Below the pieces are notes generated by a model. It searched no databases. It worked only from the letters and a program-made list of their open reading frames with translations, and was not told the origin of the DNA. A program made the position numbers and the translations under genes. From assembly GCA_033398695.1 (NCBI GenBank), contig CM065815.1:8674501-8738500 (forward strand): a stretch of 64,000 bases of DNA. Reading direction: 5' to 3'. Shown piece by piece: positions 46,509-56,736 of the stretch. Position 1 is the first letter of the stretch, and each line of letters starts with the position of its first letter. This DNA is from Orobanche coerulescens (Eukaryota; Streptophyta; Magnoliopsida; Lamiales; Orobanchaceae).

Positions 46509-47993
46509 GGTAAGGAGAACATCGTTGCTGATGCATTATCGAGAACGTATGTATTACTTAATACGCTTTCTTGTAAATTGTTGGGATTTGAGCTCTTGAA
46601 AGGATCTTACGTGGGAGATAAAGATTTTGGCGAAACATATGTTGCTTGCGAGACAAAAAGTGTGGATAAATTTTATTCCGTGAAAATAAACTTTGCATTC
46701 CTTTTTGTTCGACACGGGAGTTGTTAGTAAGGGAAGCACATAGTGGGGGATTAATGGGACATTTCGGAATTGCCAAAACTATTGAAATATTGCATGAACA
46801 CTTCTTTTGGCCTAAAATAAAACATGATGTTTATAAAATTGTCAATTCATGCATTATTTGTCGAAGGGCAAAATCACGAGTTTTACCACATGGTTTGTAC
46901 ATGCCACTCCCAGTTCCTAACGAGCCTTGGGTTGATCTTTCTATGGACTTTGTGTTGGGGTTACCAAAGGTAAAATCTGGATGTGATTCGATATTTGTCG
47001 TTGTTGATAGATTTAGCAAAATGGCACATTTCATTGCATGTCACAAAACTGACGATGCCACTCATATTGCAAATTTATTTTTCAAAGAAATTGTCCGTAC
47101 ATGGAATGCCAAAAAGTATAGTGTCCGGTCGGGATACTAAATTTCTTAGCTATTTTTGGAAAGTTTTGTGGGCAAAACTGGGAACAAAATTGCTTTATTC
47201 GACAATTTGTCATCCCCAAACTGATGGCCAAACTGAGGTAGTTAACCGAACACTTGGTCAATTGTTACGAACTGTTGTTAACAAGAACTTGAAAAATTGG
47301 GAAACATCTTTACCGTTCATTGAATTTGCATACAATGTAACTGCTCATTCTACCACTACATTTTCTCCATTTGAAATTGTATATGGGTTTAATCCGATAA
47401 CTCCTTTAGACTTGTTGCCTATTCCTATAGATGACATGGGCAGTATCGATGGCAAGAAAAAGGCTGAAATGATCAAACAACTGCACGCAAAAGTTCGAGA
47501 ACAAATTAAAAAACGCAACGAACATAATGTCCGAATAAAGAATAAGGGACGGAAGCAAGTATTCTTTGAACCAGGCGACTGGGTTTGGATTCACTTAAGG
47601 AAAGAGAGGTTTCCCGCACAAAGGAAGTCTAAATTAATGCCAAGGGGAGACGGACCATTTCAAATTTTAGAACGCGTCAATGATAATGCCTACAAAGTGG
47701 ATCTACCTGATAAATATAATGTTTCTGCTAGCTTCAATGTTGTTGACTTAAGCCCTTTTGAATTTTCAGATTCGAGGATGAATCCTTTTGAGGACGGAGG
47801 GAATGGTGTGAATCAAGAAGCAGTCAGTCCGTCAGAAGAAGAACTATACATTCCTGTGGGACCAATAACAAGATCACGAGCAAATGCGATAAAGAATTCA
47901 TTTACAATGCTCGTGCAAAATCATTTTAATCAGACCGGTGATCATAAATATAATAATATATTTATTTGTGTTATTGAAGTCGTTACATGTTAG
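46509..47993 (+). pseudogene. Integrase of element F, frameshifted, extending into the 3' LTR
   Basis: Zinc-binding region HFGIAKTIEILHEHFFWP then CIICRRAK (46745-46880), core SMDFVLGLP (first Asp kept) and HPQTDGQTEVVNRTL (Glu kept). The second catalytic Asp region reads SGRDTKF where SDRDTKF is expected: GGT for GAT. Frameshifts near 46680 and 47100. The last 63 codons lie inside the 3' LTR and include PITRSRANAIKN, ending at 47993. Strand transfer activity would be lost. Confidence 0.78.
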
Positions 47994-48754
47994 ATTAAAA
48001 GTGTTGATGTCATCATTCCAAGCAATAAGCCTAACTAAAGATGCGATACAATTGAAAGCAGGCGTTGGAAATTTCAGATACGATACATATTCGTATTTTT
48101 ATCATAACTTTTACGTCCGATATCCGATTGAGACGATTCAGGTGGATTTGGAAAGATAAGAGACAGTACTACAATTATATAGAAGACATCAAGATCAAAA
48201 TACGAAGACTAGGCTCTTTTATTCCACTAAAACGACAACAACATATTTTTCTTTAACTTTGATTTCTTATTTTCAAAACTTAAGTCTTGGTCCTTGATTT
48301 TTGTCCCCTAAAAATGTGTTGACTCCTTAATTTATGGGTTGATTTGTCATGAATCAGATTTTAGGAGCTTTGAATATTGAATTTATAATTTTTTAGTCTT
48401 TATTTTATATTTTTATATTGTAATAGTAGTAGGAATTTTGGCTATAAATAGCCCTCATTTTCATTTGTAAGGACACCTTGAAATTTATGAAAAAAATTGT
48501 GAGTGTTTGTGTTAACAAACTTTCTTCTTATTTTGTTGAGTGTGTCTCCAAAATATAAATCGTGATTTCAATTCACTTATCGAGACGTTAGAAACCTTGT
48601 GGCGTGTTTGAATCGCAGCTTCCGGTTTGCTACGGCGCGTCACGTAGAGGGCTTGAAGTAAAACAATCATTTGCTTAATATTGGAACGATCTTGGGAACT
48701 AAAATCATACTAGCGATAGCGGTTAACACGGCACGTCGTGTGGGGGTCGCATTA
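47804..48754 (+). mobile_element. 3' LTR of element F (951 bp)
   Basis: TGGTGTGAATC to GTCGCATTA; the last two bases CA are mutated to TA. The same length as the 5' LTR with scattered substitutions. TATAAATA at 48443-48450. The integrase tail is encoded in its first 190 bp. Confidence 0.87.
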
Positions 48755-49183
48755 ATCCACCATAGCAAAAAGCTTCTCAAAGTGTTCAAGCCTGTGAATA
48801 ATATCCGCCGGTTCAGATGAGCCCTCAAAAGTAGGTGGCCTCTGGCGGGAGATCTCTCCAATGATACTGCTCACACTCCTTTCTTGCCTCTGAGGTGGTG
48901 GCGGAGGTGTCTGTTGATTATGAGCATTTGAGTTCTGCATCGTCTCCATAAGGCGTGCCATCTGAGTCATCTGGGCCATCATGCCCTTCATAAAAGCGAG
49001 TGGATCAACCCGAACGCCCTCTGATTGAGCTGTGTCTCGGGTACGACTCCCTGACAGTGAATGATTATTTCCAGGTGAATGAGTGGCAGCGTTGCTGCCT
49101 GATGAATCAGGATTGTTCCTCGCGTTCGCACGTGTATTCACACGATTTCTCGGGTTTCGGCCCGCACCGCGGCCTCTTCCCAT
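48755..49183 (-). pseudogene. Gag N-terminal part of element E
   Basis: Minus strand from ATG 49183: MGRGRGAGRNPRNR, a linker rich in Ser/Asn and a Pro run (QQTPPPPPQ), then RPPTFEGSSEPADIIHRLEH and FEKLFAMVD at the junction with F. It is open over its whole length; the continuation is at 41529. Arg/Gly-rich start as in A1 and C. Confidence 0.82.
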
Positions 49184-49710
49184 GTGTCCTCTGACAGCTC
49201 TTTCCAGACTGAAGTAAGAAAGTCACATGATAATTATAGATCTCACATGAGTACCGCATTATGATTATGTTATGAAATGATAATAATGAGCATACGCGCT
49301 CCAATACAATGATTACATGAATGATCAACTGAGGTGACATGATTGTTTGATGAAATACTTAAAATGATTATCTTGGACAAGCTAACAAGATTAATGATAC
49401 GATCCACAAGATCAACAACTGAGCAATGAAGTGAAATGAGTTATTAATGAGTTACCATGATCGACAAGATCAAAAAAATGAGGATGATGATTGAGGATTG
49501 TTGACTGATGAATGATGAATGAGTGATTCTTATTGCTAGAAATTATACCATGGCGTCAGAAATCTTACCGTTTCCTTGGTCTGAGGGGCTTGGCGTTTGC
49601 ACGGGTCACACGTGACGCGAAAGTCCAATGATACTAGCCTGACGAACGATGATTTCAAATGAGACATGACTCGGAAGGTAGTATTCAAAACCACGCTCTG
49701 ATACCAACTC
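49184..49710 (-). other. Element E leader with primer-binding site
   Basis: PBS at 49695-49706 (minus strand TGGTATCAGAGC), four bases from the LTR end. The rest of the roughly 500 bp is rich in ATGA-type tetranucleotides and has no recognised feature. Confidence 0.8.
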
Positions 49711-50699
49711 TGTAACACCCCCAAACTAGGCGGATATTACAGTTCTGTGGACCCCCGACTGGGACCCACCAGGCGAATGAGAGTTAATGAATTACACATA
49801 ACAATTGTAGTACCGAACCACATTACATCATCAATTACTCCGATGAGGAGTTTCAAATACAACACACCCAGGGAACACTGAGTACATGTATATTTTATAT
49901 GAAGATAAAATATACAACACTGAACAAATGACAATCCAAAAGGAATTGCAGCGGAAAATACATAACAAGGAAAACACGAATGAAATGAAGAGACTGGGCC
50001 CCCTACTAGTATCATGGGGACTCCTCGTCGTCAACATTCTCTTCCCGTGCCTTTGCCTTGCCCTGACCTGAAAATAATATCCCCCAACGGGGTCAGTTAC
50101 ACAGAACAACAATCCTCAAGAGTTGAACAATCACCATAATTACATATCTTAGTTATGAAATCCAGCTGAAGAGGGGCATCATAGTACGCCTGTAATGGGA
50201 CGTGCAAGTGCACAAGACGAGTGTCCGGACACACCCGAACTTGTACCTAATTAGTCTCACGGAGGCATGTTACCGTGTGCACAGTCCATTGTGTCGGTGA
50301 ACCCTTCACATAACTATCGTGTGCCCGACTAAAAATTCCACACATAACCACCCAGCCACGCAATATGAACCCAGAAGGTCACATGAACAAAAATGACCAT
50401 GATGAGTATTAATGAATAACAATCCAACAAGGATCAAGAGCGACTCACCGATATGAAATAATAATGAAATGAATGATAGCTCATTGAAATGATTGTAACC
50501 GTCGGTCCTCGTGAATCGAATGATTAGTTGACAATTACAAGTCTCAATACGATTAATACGTTATGAATGAATTATGAATATGAATGAACAACAACGAAAG
50601 GAAGAGTATCCTTTTAACCGAGTAAGAATTAACTTACACAATACCGGTGATGAAATATCCTCACTCGAACAAACATCCTTAATGGGAAATCGGTCGCTC
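49711..50699 (-). mobile_element. 5' LTR of element E, promoter-distal part
   Basis: Matches 34746-35732 of the 3' LTR with small differences and keeps the terminal TGTAACACCCCC (plus strand). It stops at 50699 in mid-LTR, where a foreign block begins. It includes the hairpin with CCCCCAACGGGG at about 50082-50094. Confidence 0.85.
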
Positions 50700-50788
50700 G
50701 AAGAGTTTCCCTTTTCAAGAATTTTGGAAATCTCATTTTCCAATGATTTATTTTTAAATTAAAGGGATTTAATTTCTTTTAAAGCATT

Positions 50789-51859
50789 TTAATAATCGGT
50801 ATGTAATAACTCGAATGCTTCAAAAAGTCCGTCGTAAGAATTACTTACTTGACTTTCGACGTCGCTATCGTCTAATGAACTCCGGGCCATGAGCGCGAGA
50901 TTATTTTGATTCATGAAATCTCCATCAGGATCTTCTTCACTCCATGCAGCAACTAAAACCTCCTTGGGTTTAACCCGACAGTTCTTAGCAAAGTGGCCTG
51001 GTTTACCACATAATCGACAGGTGTTGTCGAATTTCTTAGATTCGCCCTTTTGGATGTCCTGCTTCCTCCGGTTTAATAAGTGTTGGAACTTATTAATATT
51101 TTTGGCATAATATGCTGATTCTTCGTCGCTTTCGTCCACCGGGATTTCTTCTTTCTTTCTCGACATCTTAGCCTTCATGGCTATCGATCTTTCCTTCGGC
51201 TTCGGTTTGGCATTCCGAGATTTTAGAACAATCTCTTAGTTGATAAGAGAATCAACGAGAGCACTAAAATCAAGATTATTTAAATCTTTAGATTCCATTA
51301 TTGCCGTTACCGTACCGTCCCATTCTCGAGGTAGTGATCGGAGAATTTTCTTTACTTTCTCACTAATCGAAAGTGGTTTTCCGAAACATGCTAATCCATT
51401 TGTAATAACCGAAAAACGGTCAAGCATTATCGTGATGGATTCATCGTCCTTCATTTGAAATAGCTCGTATTCGTGAAGGAGCATGTTTATTTTCGTCTCC
51501 TTGACTTGAGACGTACCTTCGTGTGTTACCTCAAGCATTTTCCAAATTTCTTTGGCACTATCACACGATGATATCCGGTTGTGTTCTTTCGGATTTAAGG
51601 CACAATAAAGAAGTTGAGTTGCCTTACAATTGTAGTGGTCATTTTTCCAATCAGAATCGTCATATTCTTCGAAAGTTTTAAGCGTACCATTGGAATTTGT
51701 TGGAATTTTCGGACCAAGACAAATCACCTTCCAAAGCTCGATGTCATATGCTCGGATGAATATCGACATCTTTTTCTTCCAAGTCATGAAGTTCGATCCA
51801 TCAAAGAATGGTAGTCGGTTGAGAGCAAGGCCTTCGATCGGAGCAAATTAGAGAGCCAT
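50789..51859 (-). pseudogene. Gag of SIRE-like copia element G
   Basis: Minus strand from ATG 51859 (MAL, stop, FAPIEGLALNRLPFFDGSNF). A UBN2-type gag domain at 51787-51236 contains NPKEHNRISSCDSAKEIW and LHEYELFQMKDDESI. After a second in-frame stop at 51236 comes the nucleocapsid with knuckle CRLCGKPGHFAKNC (about 51020-50980) and acidic text LDDSDVESQVSNSYDGLF. All pieces share one frame. The gag type points to the SIRE/Maximus group of Ty1/copia. The segment 50700-50788 reads on as a coiled-coil-like tail (LENEISKILEKGNSS) up to the E junction. Confidence 0.75.
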
Positions 51860-51919
51860 TGGATCTTTTCTCCTCGGATGTAAAGCCGCTTATAGGAGTA
51901 CCGCTCTGATACTAATTTT

Positions 51920-53096
51920 TGGTGCAAGATCGGAATATGCGCCATTTGTGCGGAAATTAAATGACACGCAGATGTATAGAGATTCGGCCAAACGTGCCTA
52001 CGTCCCCTATCGATGTATCTTTTTCAATAGGCTAAAGATCAAAACCTCTGCACCTCTCTTCTATTGGTCGAGGGATAACCGTTACAAGCTCGTCTTCTAT
52101 CGGTCCGAGTAAAACCGTTTTTCCTTTTCTATTGGATAAGGAATCAACCGCTCTAGCTTTCTATTAGTACTAGATAAACCTCACTAAGATAGCGATTGCG
52201 ATTCTAACAATGCCGGATCCTTGATCCTAATAACACCGAATCCAACCGTATCTTTTCTTTTTCTCACTCGTGTATGATTTTGTGCATAACACTCAATCAC
52301 TCTAATTTAAGCTCAAGAACAACAACTATAATGTTTACAATGATATCTCAAGTATATATGAATTGCTCAATGTTATTGTGTGGAATGATACCAACTCATT
52401 TGGTATTTATAGCATTCTTCCACAAACTAGCCGTTACTGCCAGTTGTTATTTAGCATGCGCTAGGCTGGCTTCCTTAGCGTGCGTTATCGCGTGTATTTA
52501 GCCTTAGCGTACGTTATGTACTGTTACGTACGTTAACGTCTTCCAGTTTTAGTCCAGTGGCTTCTGTCTCTGACTATTAGCGTGCGCTAATACTTCCTTT
52601 GTAGCGTGCGCTAATCTTGCATCATTGCATGCGTCATGTATCCATTTATACTTTTTGACTTGCATTGGATTCTCCCCAACGGATTGATTGACTTGATTCA
52701 AAATTTGATATTTGGCGTGGGACTTGATTCAAAATTTGATAAATATCATCTCTTGCGTGCGCTAAGCTTACTTCACTTCATACGTCATTCTGTGTTTGAA
52801 TTCTCTTCACAACGGTAATATTTGCTTGATAACGTGTGTTATATTATAGTGGGTAGCGTGCGCTATCCTCATCAGGTGACTCCACTTCAGGTTACTTCGA
52901 ACTCGTCTAATCTGCAGCCGGGACCCGTTAGCGTGCGCTAACATGAATATCTAGCGTGCGCTAGCTTTGTATTTTGACCAGCTTTTTGCGTATTAGTCTA
53001 CTTTGATGTTTGCTTCGCCTTTATGTTGTTTTGTTTTGTCTAGCAACTTAATCATCAAAACACTATTTATGAATATGTGGAATAAATATTCCAACA
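51920..53096 (-). mobile_element. LTR G1 of SIRE-like copia (5' LTR, 1177 bp)
   Basis: Minus strand TGTTGGAATATTTATTCC at 53096 to TTGCACCA at 51920, followed by a tRNA-Met-type PBS (51914-51903, TAGTATCAGAGC) and gag. TATA box at 52411-52404. Aligns with LTR G2 (53549-54617) apart from indels. Confidence 0.82.
52404..52963 (-). promoter_or_regulatory. Palindromic-word array and TATA box of LTR G1
   Basis: Words from 52452-52463 (TAGCATGCGCTA) to 52952-52963 (TAGCGTGCGCTA), mostly of the GCGTGCGC class with a few ACGTACGT forms. A linker AGTCCAGTGGCTTCTG near 52550 matches those dividing word blocks in gypsy element E. The array ends 40 bp from the TATA box. Confidence 0.7.
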
Positions 53097-53548
53097 GTAA
53101 CCATTTACAGCTAGCTCGTTTCCCACCCCTCCATAAACTAGGAAATCATCCTTAGTTCTTCTCAAGTACTTTAGGATGGTTTTCACTGCTGTCTAGTGAC
53201 TTTCACCTGGATTCGATTGGTATCGACTTGTAATGCTAAGGGCAAATGATACATCTGGTCGAGTATAAATCATGGCATACATGATCGATCCAATGGACGA
53301 AGCGTATGGTATCTTGCTCACGCGGGCTCGCTCATCAGGAGTCTAAGGACTCTGAGTCTCACTCAGATGAATGCCATGTGACATTGGCAAGAGTCATCTC
53401 TTGGAGTATTGCATATTGAACCTCTTCAATATTTTATTAATGTAGGTAAATTGACTCAGACCGATCAATCTCTTTGATCTATCTCTATAGATCTTTATCC
53501 CAAGAATGTAAGCAGCTTCTCCTAAGTCTTTCATGTTGGAGCAAAAAT
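53097..53548 (-). pseudogene. RT/RNase H fragment of an H-like copia element
   Basis: Minus strand reads NMKDLGEAAYILGIKIYRDR, RLIGLSQFTYINKILKRF, PYASSIGSIMYAMIYTRPD and LKYLRRTKDDFLVYGG, with three in-frame stops, up to LAVNGY at LTR G1. It corresponds to the part of pol that follows where element H stops at 59271 and looks like the same family, but is on the opposite strand. Confidence 0.7.
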
Positions 53549-54617
53549 TGGTATTTGCACCGTGTTGCGGAAGCGTAAATTAAATGTGCGGAAATTAAAT
53601 GACACACGGATTTATATAGGTTTAGCTATAAACGAGCCTACATCCTCTCTCAGTATCTTTTTCTATAGGTTGAAGATAAAAACCTCTGCACCTCTCCTCT
53701 ATCGGTCGAGGGATTACCGTTACAAGCTCGTCTTCTATCGGTTCGAGTAAACTGTTCAATCTCTCTTCTATCGGTCGAGATATTACCGCTTGTACTTGCC
53801 TTTATGTCGGTCCAAGTTAAATCGTTTTCCTTTTCTATTGGACAAGAAATCAACCACTCTAGCTTTGTATCGATACTAGATAAACCTCACTAAGATAGCG
53901 ATTGTGATTCTAACAATGTCAGATCCTTGATCCTAATAACACCGAATCTAATCATATCTTTTCTTTTACCTCTCGTGTATGTGTTGATTGTAAAAACACT
54001 CAAACTAACAATATAAGCTAAATATCACAACAACAATATAATATAAATGTATATCATATCAATGTCTTGATTGCTTGAAGTTGTTGTAGTGAAACAATAC
54101 CATAAGAATGGTATTTATAGGCATTGGAGCCTTACTAGCCGTTGCCTCTTCAGACTGCATTACGTACGCTATATCACTCCTGTTACGTACGTAAGCTCTT
54201 TTACGTACGTTAACATATAAATGTTACGTACGTTAACATCACCCAGTTTCAGTCCAGTGGCATCTGATTCGATCATTACGTACGTTAATCAATCACCCAT
54301 TATGCACGTTAAGGATACGTCATTGCTGACATCATATATCCGTTGCCGCCTTTTTGACTTTGACTCGTCCAACGTTCTTCTGGTTTGAACTCTGAACACT
54401 CCATTACGTACGTTGTCCTTCCTCACTTACGTACGTAAAACTTCTCATATTACGTACGCTATACATAATATATTACGTACATTAATCTTGTATAATTCCA
54501 GCTTTTTGCACTTTGTTTTCTTTGATGCTTTGCTTCGTCTCTTTGTTGTTTTGTATTGTGTATCAGCTTAATCATCAAAACACTATTAAAGCATGTATGG
54601 AACAAAATGTTCCAACA
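53549..54617 (-). mobile_element. LTR G2 of SIRE-like copia (3' LTR, 1069 bp)
   Basis: Minus strand TGTTGGAACATTTTG at 54617, directly after the polypurine tract AAAAAGGGGGAGAT (54631-54618), to about 53549. TATA box at 54119-54112. Its word array (54160-54484) uses the ACGTACGT class at positions where G1 uses GCGTGCGC. Confidence 0.8.
54112..54484 (-). promoter_or_regulatory. Palindromic-word array and TATA box of LTR G2
   Basis: Words such as TTACGTACGTTAA, TTACGTACGTAA and TTACGTACGCTA in the same order as the array of G1, with the linker AGTCCAGTGGCATCTG. The array ends about 40 bp from the TATA box (54119-54112), the same distance as in G1. Confidence 0.7.
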
Positions 54618-55278
54618 ATCTCCCCCTTTTTGATGATTACAAAACAACACTTCATCAATGGGATTTACCTGCAAAAATATAAATATATGTATATGTGTAC
54701 AGACCAAAGTTTTCGACTTTGTCCGTTTCGATAGTTTCTTCTCCCATTTCTTTTTCGACTTCTTCTTTCCTTTTCTTTTTCTTTTCGAATTTTCAAATTT
54801 TCATTATCTTTTCGATGTCTCCTCATTTTTCTTATCAACTTTCCTTTTCGACTGTTCTTCGATTTCTCCCCCTTTCACGGTTAATCCCATTCTTCTCCTT
54901 TCTCCTTTCTTCCTCTTTTTGTTTTCATCAAAAAGTGTAAAAAAAAAAAAAATGATACCAATAAAAATATGCGATACCAATTGATGAGTATAACTATATC
55001 AATATGCATGAATAGGGTATAAACTCCCCCTGACAATAATATGCGTTTAAGAAGAAAAATATACTCCCCTGAGTAAAATACAAATTAATTTTTGGGGATC
55101 CAACCTATAGTTGGTTTTTGTTTTGAGACGTGAACGATGTTTGGGATGGTGGTTCCTTTAGGAATCCAATTTCTTAACTTTAATCGTTCGTCTTCGGCTT
55201 CTACAGTTTGAAATATGGTGCCCGATTTTTAAGCATTTTTCGCAATGGGGTATCTTTAAATTTAAGGATTCGTTTCTA
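54618..55278 (-). other. 3' internal part of SIRE-like copia G (pol deleted)
   Basis: From 55278 the minus strand reads a second knuckle-like CEKCLKIGHHISNC. After a one-base shift it reads LRNWIPKGTTIP, a phrase I associate with the region before protease in SIRE-type elements. Protease, integrase and RT are absent: text passes directly into a 3'UTR-like region with AGGGGGAG motifs and the polypurine tract at 54631-54618. So this copy is internally deleted. Confidence 0.5.
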
Positions 55279-56731
55279 GAATAACACAATTACCAATAAT
55301 CTGCTTAATAAATGAATCAAACATGATCACAATCCACTTCAAAAGTCGATGCAACAATATCCAAACTCATTGGGGCATTATGACAAACACTTAGCAAACA
55401 TTCATCCTTTGATTATAACCAACCCCAAATATATCAGAACCAAACTCCAAAATGAGTAGTTCAATCCAACAAAACACCTTCAAAGATATCAGTAATCCAA
55501 AAGGAAACCACAACTCAAGGTTACGAGAACATCAATCGGAAACCCCCAAAATAACCAAAGTCAACCCTTAAGGGTTCTTGAAAAATTCCCCAATTATTAA
55601 TCAAATCCGAAATATACACCAATAAATATGTAGGAATACATGTATCCAAGGTAGATAATCCATATCTAACATATTCCAACATAATAGCAAGCTTACACGA
55701 AGAGATCGGGAGGAAAACATTCAAAATCCGAAATTCTAGATTCAAGAATTATTTACCTTGATTTGATGTATCGGAGAGGATGAGATGATGATTAATCCGA
55801 ATAATAAGCTTGAAGATGTTGATAGGTGGATGCAGATCGAAGAGATCTCTCCAAAACGTCCGAAATCGCCCAAAACCGTGAAGGAATGAAGTGAATGAAA
55901 AAAATGACGAATCTGGACTGCACTGTCCAATTTATACTGATCCCAGCTTAGCGCACGCTAAGCCCTGATATTTAGCGTGCGCTAGCGATTAACCGGGCAG
56001 TCCAGTGAGCTCTGGATGCCTCGTTAGCATGCACTACGAACTTGGTAGCGTGCGCTAACGCCTTCCCGATAGCATGCGTTAACCCAAATGTTAGCGTGCG
56101 TTAACTGATGTCTGATGCCCAGTAACTGAAGTCCAGTACCTCTTGTCCTCTGACCTGCTCGCGATAGCGTGCGCTACACCCAAAACTCAGCGTGCGCTAC
56201 ACCTACCACTAGCGCACGTTATGATCCGCTTGTAGCGTGCGCTATGAATTATTCCATTTCAGTCCAGTACCCACTGGACTCTGCCTGATTGACCTTAGCG
56301 CGCGCTACACTGATTGCTTAGCGTGCGCTACCCAGGCATCTAGCGTGCGCTACTTACCATTCGTAGCGTGCGCTTTTACAACCCAATTTCAGTCTAGTGT
56401 CTTCTGGACTGTCTGCCTGAACTACATTAGCATGTGCTAATGCTTAGAGGTAGTGTGCGCTACCCGTACTCAATTAGCGCGCGCTAAAGAGAGTACGTAG
56501 CGTGCGTTACTCCTCTCACACAGCCAACTACAATGATGACAAAGATGATAATCACAGTCCGATCCTCCAACCAGGTTGAATGACGAATAATAACTGATAC
56601 ATGATACAAATTACTCTGAACGGTGAACACAATGAATGAATATGATTGATGAATGATCATTAATGAGTGAAAAGTTTACTGAGTGACAATATACTGAATG
56701 ATAATGAATGAATTTACAACCGGGTATTACA
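55279..56731 (-). mobile_element. 5' LTR of element E, promoter-proximal part
   Basis: Matches 35743-37221 of the 3' LTR. The minus-strand start TGTAATACCCGG is at 56731, followed outward by TSD CTGTC. The word array runs 55949-56509 and the TATA box is at 55936-55930. Only about 10 bp of LTR (35733-35742 in the 3' copy) is missing between this part and 50699. Confidence 0.87.
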
Positions 56732-56736
56732 CTGTC

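Larger units (their letters stand above)
41535..48754 (+). mobile_element. Complete Ty3/gypsy element F (CRM-like), TSD ATCTA/ATCCA
   Basis: Two 951-bp LTRs (41535-42485 and 47804-48754), PBS-like site at 42487-42499, gag, PR, RT, RNase H and IN in order, and a purine-rich tract GAGGACGGAGGGAA before the 3' LTR. Target duplication is ATCTA (41530-41534) against ATCCA (48755-48759), one mismatch. It is in opposite orientation inside E gag, and removing it restores FAMVDCPEGQK. RT and protease phrasing and a pol frame that runs on into the 3' LTR suggest the CRM (centromeric) lineage; this is by recollection of the family, not alignment. Confidence 0.88.
34746..56731 (-). mobile_element. Complete Ty3/gypsy element E (Tekay-like), TSD CTGTC, carrying nested insertions
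   Basis: CTGTC at 34741-34745 and 56732-56736 bounds the unit. On the minus strand: 5' LTR 56731-49711 (split by the 50700-55278 block), PBS 49706-49695, gag start 49183, gag interrupted by element F (41535-48754), pol 41529-37256, polypurine tract, 3' LTR 37221-34746. Without the insertions E would be about 10 kb. It sits in copia H gag. Confidence 0.9.

Noticed and set aside
54658..54984. Phe/Ser-rich frame after LTR G2 resembling a membrane protein
   Set aside because: It is a C/T-rich complement of the purine-rich 3' internal region of a minus-strand copia element.
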